Assembly (NCBI GenBank): GCA_900321845.1 | Contig: ONXT01000239.1 | Location: 1 to 5,058, forward strand | Source: an uncultured Bacteroidales bacterium | GTDB lineage: Bacteria > Bacteroidota > Bacteroidia > Bacteroidales > WCHB1-69 | DNA: 5,058 nt | Direction of reading: 5' to 3' | Part shown: in pieces, positions 1 to 5,058 of the stretch | How the letters are laid out: each line of letters starts with the position of its first letter | How positions within the stretch are numbered: position 1 is the stretch's first letter | The notes under the pieces: generated by a model | Told to the model about the DNA's origin: nothing | What the model saw: only the letters and a program-made list of their open reading frames with translations | The model's database searches: none | Position numbers and translations under genes: made by a program

Positions 1-123
1 AATAGTATAGTTCATGCTTATCAAACCGAAATTGATTTGAGTTCGGCAGCACCAGCTACCTATTTGGTTCAAATCAAGTTGGAAACCGGCGAAAAGATTG
101 TTAGAAAATTGATTGTCAAATAG
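1..123 (+). CDS. C-terminal end of a probable T9SS-secreted protein (5' end outside window)
   Basis: An open frame runs from base 1 to a TAG at 121-123 and gives 40 residues, ending in EKIVRKLIVK. The pattern is a TEIDLSSAAPATYLVQIK strand pair, then a TGEK turn, then a basic, hydrophobic last strand. It resembles the type A C-terminal sorting domain that directs Bacteroidota proteins through the type IX secretion system, where they are released or anchored at the cell surface. The usual glycine before the tyrosine (G-x-Y) is replaced here by A-T-Y, and the match is short. The function of the passenger domain cannot be seen. A strong terminator begins 22 bases after the stop, so this is the last gene of its unit. 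Alternatively it could be the last beta strands of another beta-sandwich domain. Confidence 0.72.
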   Translation, partial: NSIVHAYQTEIDLSSAAPATYLVQIKLETGEKIVRKLIVK

Positions 124-145
124 TTATTCCAGATAATGATAAAAT

Positions 146-173
146 AAGAGGCGTATAAACTGCGCCTCTTTTT
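146..173 (+). terminator. Rho-independent terminator
   Basis: A perfect 8-bp stem (AAGAGGCG at 146-153 pairing with CGCCTCTT at 163-170) encloses a 9-base loop and runs into five T residues at 169-173. It lies 22 bases after the stop of the T9SS-tail gene and probably ends that transcript. A-rich bases on the left side (141-147) mean it could also work weakly on the minus strand. The T run ends only 11 bases before the mnmD start codon. Confidence 0.85.
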
Positions 174-184
174 CGTAATCGGTT

Positions 185-859
185 ATGAGTGTTGATTTTT
201 TTAAGCGTGAAATCATTTCAACAGAGGATGGCTCTACATCGTTGAAGCTGCGTGACGCGGATGAGCAGTACCATTCTTTTCATGGCGCGCTGAACGAATC
301 GCTACATATATATATTAATTCAGGTCTGCACTATTTGGCGGAGAAGCGCGAAATCAAGATCTTCGAAGCGGGTTTCGGTACGGGACTGAATGCCATCCTA
401 ACCTATATGGATTCCACTTTGACAACTCCTGTCTTCTATGATTCTGTAGAGGCCTATCCGCTTGAATATGAAGAAATTAAGAAACTGAATTTCAGCGAAA
501 TCATCAAAGAGTTTCCGAGTGATGTCTTTGAAATGATGCACCATACAGAAAGTGGTATCCCGTCGCGGATTTCGCCTAACTTCGTATTTACTAGGTTTTT
601 ACAACCTTTGGAAGTGTTAAAACTGCCATTTTCGCATTACGACCTTGTCTATTTCGACATGTTCAATCCTGATTTGCAGCCGGAACTATGGACGGAGGAG
701 ATTTTCGCCAAATTGTTTTCGGCTATGAAAACCGGTGGAGTCCTGGTTACTTATTGTGCGAAGGGACGCGTAAAGCGTGCTTTGAAGTCTGTGGGCTTTC
801 AAGTGGAGAGTTTGCCCGGCCCCGTTGGAAAGAGGGAAATCACGAGAGCGTTAAAGTAG
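185..859 (+). CDS. mnmD: MnmD, tRNA (5-methylaminomethyl-2-thiouridine) methyltransferase, stand-alone
   Basis: This 224-residue SAM-dependent methyltransferase belongs to the family (DUF752) that forms the N-terminal half of E. coli MnmC. It converts the 5-aminomethyl group on wobble uridine 34 to methylaminomethyl in tRNAs reading two-fold degenerate codons. Visible motifs are YHSFHGALNES (residues 29-39), the SAM-binding loop FEAGFGTGLNA (60-70), the catalytic-loop equivalent FDMFNPDLQPELWT (157-170, D158) and the C-terminal GPVGKREITRA (212-222). The FAD oxidase half of MnmC is absent, as is usual for stand-alone forms. The ATG at 185 is the only reasonable start, because an in-frame TAA lies at 176-178. 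No clear Shine-Dalgarno is present. The loop reads DMFNP, where many relatives have D-A/G-F-A/S-P, a mild deviation. The gene converges on the minus-strand unit with 26 bases between stops. Confidence 0.93.
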   Translation: MSVDFFKREIISTEDGSTSLKLRDADEQYHSFHGALNESLHIYINSGLHYLAEKREIKIFEAGFGTGLNAILTYMDSTLTTPVFYDSVEAYPLEYEEIKKLNFSEIIKEFPSDVFEMMHHTESGIPSRISPNFVFTRFLQPLEVLKLPFSHYDLVYFDMFNPDLQPELWTEEIFAKLFSAMKTGGVLVTYCAKGRVKRALKSVGFQVESLPGPVGKREITRALK

Positions 860-878
860 AGGCCGACACTGCTGAATG

Positions 879-898
879 GCAATTACTATTGCACTTTT
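879..898 (+). terminator. Weak hairpin at the convergent gene ends, possible mnmD terminator
   Basis: A 5-bp stem (GCAAT at 879-883 with ATTGC at 888-892) and a 4-base loop are followed two bases later by TTTT at 895-898. It lies 19 bases after the mnmD stop and covers the stop codon of the opposing gene. The stem is short and AT-rich, so it may be too weak to terminate. It has no T run on the minus strand. Confidence 0.28.
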
Positions 899-1491
899 AA
901 CAAGGGTAATATCCGTTTTTTGAACACTTTCTTTTCAATAATGCGGTAGTGCGGATGATAGGCCGCGTTGAACTTTTTGCTGTGATGCATTGCGTATTCG
1001 TCTTTGTCCAATAAGGCGTGAATCTCCGCGGCATCACTGGATTCCATTAATTGCGGGTAATGGTCGGCAATGATGCTTTCTATGGCGTTCCACTCTTTTT
1101 CCCATTTCTCAATTGAAATAGGGGAGAATGCCTTTGCACTTTCCATAAATGCTTGAAAATAAACATCGTATGGTATTTTTCCTGACCTAATGAGATGCAA
1201 ATTCACGCGGTAGAAATTCTCTTTATAGCCAGTGGGTTCGTAGTCGGGATACAGGTTTTCATCTTCGAGATGCGCCAGTTCATAGCGTAAGTACTCGTCC
1301 GCTTTTGCCGAATCCGACATCAGATGCTCCAGCCCGAAGCGATCCTGAAAGAAACTTTTGTACAGGTCGCGGAGCTGCGCCTCTGGAAATTGTTGCATCA
1401 TCCGGTCAATGGCTGCTGTGATTTTACCGGTGTTCTGTGCGCTCAATCCCATGCCAACCATTAACATAATCGCAATTAAAAATCTTTTCAT
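886..1491 (-). CDS. Exported conserved-looking protein of unknown function
   Basis: The product is 201 residues. The N-terminus is a typical signal peptide: MKR, then a hydrophobic stretch to about residue 16, then LSA-Q, suggesting cleavage after A18. There is no lipobox cysteine, and the whole protein lacks cysteine, so it is probably a soluble periplasmic or secreted protein rather than a lipoprotein. The mature part looks mainly helical. Three blocks look like family motifs: LYKSFFQDRFGLEHLMSD (43-60), YEPTGYKENFYRVNLHLI (84-101) and HHSKKFNAAYHPHYRII (169-185). The style resembles uncharacterised Bacteroidota proteins I have seen, but I cannot name the family or assign a function. The clustered histidines (H56, H169, H170, H179, H181) could bind metal, which is inference only. 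It starts 17 bases after the helicase stop, so it is probably co-transcribed with it. The ATG at 1491 is fixed by the signal peptide. Confidence 0.85.
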   Translation of the reverse strand: MKRFLIAIMLMVGMGLSAQNTGKITAAIDRMMQQFPEAQLRDLYKSFFQDRFGLEHLMSDSAKADEYLRYELAHLEDENLYPDYEPTGYKENFYRVNLHLIRSGKIPYDVYFQAFMESAKAFSPISIEKWEKEWNAIESIIADHYPQLMESSDAAEIHALLDKDEYAMHHSKKFNAAYHPHYRIIEKKVFKKRILPLLKVQ

Positions 1492-1508
1492 CTGTCAATA
1501 ATCATTGG

Positions 1509-3704
1509 TTAATCGTCCTCATTCATTTCCGCCTGTGCCATTCTTATTTCACCGTAAGTTACGTTTCCCTCCAGTGCGCTGAACACTTCCGATACTTTCC
1601 CGTTGCACTGTTTCAGCATGTTTTGTATTTCCTCTTTCAACTCTTTGCCTAAAAAATCATCCGCGGAAATTTTTTTCTCCTTGATGCAGCGTGCAATATG
1701 CCCTTCGATAGTGGAGAGCGTCAACTCGCGTTGCTCCGCTATCTTCTCTAATGGAATTCCATTCTTGTGCATCTGGAGAGTAAGGAGATACGAGGACTGC
1801 TTTTCCTCTTTGGATTTCTTCGTTTTCTTGGCTTTCTTTATGCTTTTCGCCTTTTCCTTTTCTTCCATTTCCGAATAGATGTCGTTGAGCACGAGTTTGA
1901 ATTTTGCAGGGCGGAATCGGTCTTTGAGTTTGTAATAGCCTTCAATACTGAAATCCTTGTGGATGCCGTCTATCAGAAAGCTTTTCTGCGACAATTCCAA
2001 GAAGAGGATTTCCAAGTCGTCTTTGTACTCTTTGCTGGCGTCACCATCGAAAATCTCCGCAGGCGAGTGGGTGGTCTGCTCGATGAGTTCGTCTAATTTT
2101 TCGCAGAAAAAATTCCTGGCGGCTTTCAAACGCTCTTTCAGCATCGGTTTGTCAGCGATGAAAAGTGAATGAATCTGCCATTGGAATTTTATCCCGATTT
2201 CTTGTAACTCATTGATTCTCTTTTGAATATCGTTGGCGTGCTGGATGCCTTCGTCATTATAGTAGGAGAGATGACGGTGGATGTTCGCCTGCAAGTGTTT
2301 GATCTGCCCGATGGCAAATCGGAAGTCGAAGACCTTGCGCAGAAGTTCCTCGTTGTAGTTGTCTCGCGCGGTTTGCAATGCAGATTTCAGTTGGTCAGTG
2401 GGCAGTTTCTGGCTTGCGTACGACACCACGGAAGCATCCACCGTCAGGCATTCTTGTCGGATGGGGCTGTTCAGTATGAGTCCCTCGAGGCTGCGGCAGC
2501 GGCTTAGCGCTACGTAAACCTGTCCCGACGAGAAGGAGTTGGCGGCATCCACAATGGCCTTGTCGAAAGTGAGGCCTTGGCTTTTATGAATGGTGATGGC
2601 CCAGGCAAGTCGGAGTGGGTATTGTGTGAAGGTTCCTAAAATACTCTCTTCAATCTGCCCTGTCTGCCGGTTGATGTTGTATTTTTTGTTCTCCCACGTT
2701 TCGTGTGTTACCAGAATGTCATCGTCGTCCTCCTCGCTGCGCACGAAAATCGCGTCTTCGCTGATGTCGGTGATGACGGCGATTTTCCCGTTGTAATATT
2801 GTCGAGGATTGCCGCCATCGTTGGCGATGAACATCACTTTTGCACCCTTTTGCAGTTCCAGCACCTCGTCGTTCGGGTAGGTTTTTTCGGGAAATTCGCC
2901 TTGAATCTTGGCGGTGAAGCGATAGGTTTTCCCTTTGAGCTTGCTCATCTCTTCGCGATTGATGCGGCTTGCGCTGGCATTGTGTGTGGTGAGAAAGATG
3001 TATTCGGGATGATTCGATAGCGTGAAGCCCGGGTGGAAGCGGCTTTGCAGGAGCTTGAACCCGTTGGGTGTCAGGCAGTTGTTTCGTACCTCGTTGAGCA
3101 GTTGAATGAAGTCGGCATTTGTCTGCCGGAAAATTTTGTCGAGTTCGATGTAGATAGGGGGTTGTTGGCGGGCCACTTGTCTGTCGAAGAAGTAGGGCGA
3201 TGGATAGAAGGGGGCGATTACCGCCCACTCTTCGGGGATGGTGACGGGCGGCAATTGGTAGAGGTCGCCAATATAGATGACCTGTACGCCGCCAAATGGT
3301 TCATCGTGATTGTAGCGGACGGCGCGGAGCACGGTGTCAATCTCGTCGAGAATGTCGGCGCGAACCATGCTTATCTCGTCAATGACCAGGATTTCCAGCT
3401 GGCGCATGATTTTGCGGCGCAGATTCGTCATCTTAATCTGTTTGAGCAGATTCTTTCGTCCCTCCTCCGTTGGGGCGAAGGGGGTGAAGGGAAGTTGGAA
3501 GAAGGAGTGTATGGTCACGCCGCCCGCATTGATAGCGGCCACGCCCGTGGGAGCCACCACCGCTATCTGCTTGCGTGTGTGGTCGCGCAGATTCCTTAAA
3601 AAAGTGGTCTTGCCGGTACCCGCTTTTCCTGTTAAAAAGACTGCACAGGAGGTGTTCTCGCTAAACTCGTGAGCGATTTCGTAAATAGGAGTTGAATCTT
3701 TCAT
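1509..3704 (-). CDS. PIF1-like superfamily 1 DNA helicase with C-terminal RecQ-type helix-turn-helix
   Basis: The 731-residue protein carries all the expected motifs of the PIF1/RecD-like ATP-dependent 5'-to-3' helicases. Walker A is GKAGTGKTT (26-34) and motif Ia is APTGVAAINAGGVTIHSFF (51-69). Walker B is VIDEISMV (107-114; D109, E110) and motif III is GDLYQLPPV (146-154). FRQ follows at 192-194 and YYNGK at 303-307. The UvrD/RecD-like C-terminal part has AITIHKSQGLTFD (369-381) and VYVALSRCRSLEG (396-408), including the arginine-finger motif VI. Residues 410-610 form a helical extension. A Lys/Glu-rich linker (about 611-636) follows, then a domain (about 637-727) resembling the helix-turn-helix found at the C-terminus of RecQ (IAEQRELTLSTIEGHI at 655-670). 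It probably unwinds DNA during replication, repair or recombination, possibly at G-quadruplexes or R-loops as PIF1 does. It is complete, with no frameshift. The ATG at 3704 lies 52 bases after the flavin reductase stop. Confidence 0.95.
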   Translation of the reverse strand: MKDSTPIYEIAHEFSENTSCAVFLTGKAGTGKTTFLRNLRDHTRKQIAVVAPTGVAAINAGGVTIHSFFQLPFTPFAPTEEGRKNLLKQIKMTNLRRKIMRQLEILVIDEISMVRADILDEIDTVLRAVRYNHDEPFGGVQVIYIGDLYQLPPVTIPEEWAVIAPFYPSPYFFDRQVARQQPPIYIELDKIFRQTNADFIQLLNEVRNNCLTPNGFKLLQSRFHPGFTLSNHPEYIFLTTHNASASRINREEMSKLKGKTYRFTAKIQGEFPEKTYPNDEVLELQKGAKVMFIANDGGNPRQYYNGKIAVITDISEDAIFVRSEEDDDDILVTHETWENKKYNINRQTGQIEESILGTFTQYPLRLAWAITIHKSQGLTFDKAIVDAANSFSSGQVYVALSRCRSLEGLILNSPIRQECLTVDASVVSYASQKLPTDQLKSALQTARDNYNEELLRKVFDFRFAIGQIKHLQANIHRHLSYYNDEGIQHANDIQKRINELQEIGIKFQWQIHSLFIADKPMLKERLKAARNFFCEKLDELIEQTTHSPAEIFDGDASKEYKDDLEILFLELSQKSFLIDGIHKDFSIEGYYKLKDRFRPAKFKLVLNDIYSEMEEKEKAKSIKKAKKTKKSKEEKQSSYLLTLQMHKNGIPLEKIAEQRELTLSTIEGHIARCIKEKKISADDFLGKELKEEIQNMLKQCNGKVSEVFSALEGNVTYGEIRMAQAEMNEDD

Positions 3705-3715
3705 AATGAGCTGTA

Positions 3716-3731
3716 TTAGAATGTGTTAGAA
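3716..3731. repeat. Short tandem TTAGAA pair in the helicase leader
   Basis: TTAGAA occurs at 3716-3721 and again at 3726-3731, exactly 10 bases apart, in the gap between the flavin reductase and helicase genes. On the coding strand it reads TTCTAA twice, 12 to 27 bases before the helicase ATG. One helical turn of spacing would suit a regulator, but two 6-base copies in AT-rich DNA can easily arise by chance. Confidence 0.25.
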
Positions 3732-3756
3732 ATCCAAATGAGGTAGTCCTTTCTCC

Positions 3757-4341
3757 TTATTTCTTCTTTTGGACTGAGAATCCGAATTTGCCGATGATCT
3801 TCCCTAAGCCATAGTAATGGCCGTTGGAGTATGCCACGAGGTTGGCTCGCTCCAGATGCATCGCCCCCGTTTTTTTGTCGAAGAGGCTTTCGTCGGCGTG
3901 CACCGCCACGATTTCGGCCATGAACATGTCGTGCGTGCCCAACGGAATCACCTGTTTCACCACACATTCAAGATTGACCGGTGCCTCAAAAATCATCGGG
4001 GCCTTCACGTGGGTACCACGAACGGGCGTAAGCCCCGTTTCGACGAACTTGTTGAATTTGGCGCCAGAACGAACCCCACACCAGTCGGTGCGTTCTGCCA
4101 ACTCGTAGGAAACGAGATTGATAACAAATTCTTTGCGCTCCTTCAGGATAGGGTAGGAGTGACGGTTGGGACGTACGGAGATGTAGCACAACGGCGGGTC
4201 GCTGCAGAGCGTGCCGCACCATGCGATGGTGATGATGTTGAATTCATCGGGAGTAGAGCCGCAACTTACCATCACCACGGGGGTGGGGTTGAGCATGTTT
4301 CCCGGTTTTAATTCCCTTTTTTCGCTTTTAATATTTCTCAT
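3757..4341 (-). CDS. Flavin reductase family protein (FMN-binding split barrel)
   Basis: This 194-residue protein matches the flavin reductase-like, FMN-binding split-barrel family in length and motif order. Visible are FNIITIAWCGTLCSDPP (34-50), the ISVRPNRHSY stretch (54-63), EFVINLVS (71-78), DWCGVRSGAKFNKF (86-99), the GLTPV segment (103-107), NLECVV (123-128) and LGTHDMFMAEIVAVH (134-148). The end of the protein is YYGLGKIIGKFGFS (176-189). Members bind FMN and reduce free flavin with NAD(P)H, or act as flavoproteins of unknown substrate; the substrate cannot be read from this sequence. There is no signal peptide, so it is cytoplasmic. It begins 24 bases after the NAD kinase stop, in the same reading frame, and probably shares its transcript. 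The ATG at 4341 gives a normal N-terminus. M16 is a possible later start, but it would remove part of the family's first strand. Confidence 0.93.
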   Translation of the reverse strand: MRNIKSEKRELKPGNMLNPTPVVMVSCGSTPDEFNIITIAWCGTLCSDPPLCYISVRPNRHSYPILKERKEFVINLVSYELAERTDWCGVRSGAKFNKFVETGLTPVRGTHVKAPMIFEAPVNLECVVKQVIPLGTHDMFMAEIVAVHADESLFDKKTGAMHLERANLVAYSNGHYYGLGKIIGKFGFSVQKKK

Positions 4342-4365
4342 AGCGTTGTCGATGATGCATCGGGG

Positions 4366-5058
4366 TCAAATATTTGAGTTGTTCCTTTTATCCAGTCCCC
4401 ATAGCAGTTTCTCTCGGATGACGGAGTAGAAGTCCGCATTGGGCAGGCGGATGGTTTTGATTGTGTAGGGAGCTTTGCTCACCGTCAGAGTTACGGTGTC
4501 GTCCATCGTCAGTCGGTGCGAATCCACGGAGAGAATGAAGCGGTGAGAGCGGCTCTCCACCTTGATTATCAGCTTGTTGTCGGTTGGTAGGACGATGGGG
4601 CGGACGGTGAGGCTGTGGGAGGCGATAGGGGTGAGCACCATCACATTGGCAGACGGCACAAGGATGGGGCCGCCGCAGCTGAGCGAGTAGGCGGTGGAGC
4701 CTGTCGGGGTGGCCACGATGAGACCGTCGCCCCAGTAGGTGTTCAGCCGCTCGCCGTTGGCCTCCACATGCACCGCATTGATAGAGTCGCCGTGCGGGTG
4801 GATGGAGATGTCGTTGAGGGCGAAAGTGGCGGGAAGTGCTGTTCCATTGTTGCTGCTGACCTGCAACAGATTCCTTTCTTCTATTTGAAAATCAGATTTT
4901 TGCAAAAAATCAAACGCTTCACGGAAGCTGCTGCGGTTCACGTTGGTGAGGAATCCGATGCGGCCGGTGTTGATGCCCAGAATGGGCAGCCCGCTGTCGC
5001 CCACGATGTTGGCGGCATCAATGAAAGTGCCATCGCCGCCGATGGAGAAGAGGAAGTC
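4366..5058 (-). CDS. nadK: NAD kinase, C-terminal 230 residues (5' end outside window)
   Basis: NAD kinase phosphorylates the 2'-hydroxyl of NAD's adenosine with ATP or polyphosphate, and is the usual bacterial source of NADP. Numbering the visible residues from the right edge, the family signatures are the catalytic GGDGT (7-11), GINTGRIGFLTN (28-39), the NE/D motif as ALND (80-83), WGDGLIVATPTGSTAYSLS (109-127) with GGP (129-131), and the later SHSLTVRPIVLP segment. The NE/D motif has Asp, where many bacterial enzymes have Glu. The frame stays open to base 5058, and about 60 N-terminal residues are probably missing given the usual length of around 290. A GTG at 5002-5004 could be taken as a start, but it lies downstream of GGDGT and would remove the active-site aspartate, so it is an internal valine. 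It stops with TGA at 4366-4368 and leads the visible minus-strand gene run. Confidence 0.96.
   Translation of the reverse strand, partial: DFLFSIGGDGTFIDAANIVGDSGLPILGINTGRIGFLTNVNRSSFREAFDFLQKSDFQIEERNLLQVSSNNGTALPATFALNDISIHPHGDSINAVHVEANGERLNTYWGDGLIVATPTGSTAYSLSCGGPILVPSANVMVLTPIASHSLTVRPIVLPTDNKLIIKVESRSHRFILSVDSHRLTMDDTVTLTVSKAPYTIKTIRLPNADFYSVIREKLLWGLDKRNNSNI

Noticed and set aside
688..900. A 70-codon plus-strand open frame overlapping the end of mnmD
   Set aside because: It is a shifted reading of mnmD, whose C-terminal GPVGKREITRA motif is intact in the true frame.
1795..1870. Low-complexity Lys/Glu-rich coding stretch in the helicase as a possible frameshift or insertion
   Set aside because: The frame is continuous, and a recognisable helix-turn-helix domain follows in the same frame. 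It is best read as a flexible linker.
2719..3228. A 169-codon minus-strand open frame in another frame of the helicase
   Set aside because: It is a frame-shifted reading of the helicase, very rich in Arg, His and Gln, with no initiation context. The helicase frame is continuous, so it is not evidence of a frameshift.
3033..3599. A 188-codon open frame on the plus strand inside the helicase gene
   Set aside because: It is antisense to the Walker A to FRQ core of a clearly coding helicase, and its translation shows no recognisable motif. It follows from the composition of the real gene.
3817..4311. A 164-codon plus-strand open frame over the flavin reductase gene
   Set aside because: The minus strand here carries an intact family with many motifs. 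The plus-strand product is His/Val/Gly-rich and unlike any protein I know.
5002..5004. GTG as the start of a 212-residue NAD kinase
   Set aside because: The frame continues upstream to the window edge and encodes the catalytic GGDGT motif, so the gene is simply cut by the window.

Overview
The window looks like ordinary chromosome from a member of the Bacteroidota. Three things suggest this: a C-terminal tail resembling a type IX secretion (T9SS) sorting domain at the left edge, a stand-alone MnmD tRNA methyltransferase, and a PIF1-like helicase ending in a RecQ-type helix-turn-helix. Obvious Shine-Dalgarno sequences are also scarce, as is common in that phylum. This is inferred from protein style only, and no rRNA or other phylogenetic marker is present.

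Layout, left to right. Bases 1-123 (+) are the 3' end of a gene whose last 40 residues look like a T9SS type A sorting domain. A strong intrinsic terminator follows at 146-173. MnmD is encoded at 185-859 (+). On the minus strand, a tightly packed run is read from the right edge leftwards: NAD kinase (4366-5058, N-terminus off the window), a flavin reductase family protein (3757-4341), a PIF1-like superfamily 1 helicase (1509-3704) and a small exported protein of unknown function (886-1491). The gaps between these genes are 24, 52 and 17 bases, so one transcription unit is plausible. The unit converges on mnmD, with 26 bases between the two stop codons. No intergenic stretch exceeds about 60 bases. 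I see no RNA gene, insertion sequence, CRISPR array or phage remnant.

Functionally this is mostly housekeeping. NAD kinase makes NADP, and a flavin reductase may use NAD(P)H to reduce flavin, which gives the first two genes of the minus-strand run a loose metabolic link. The helicase probably serves DNA replication, repair or recombination. The exported protein has no obvious connection to the others. MnmD acts in wobble-uridine modification of tRNA.

I did not find a new biological system. The items most worth a second look are the long C-terminal extension of the helicase, the conserved-looking, histidine-containing exported protein behind it, and the terminator placed only 11 bases before the mnmD start.
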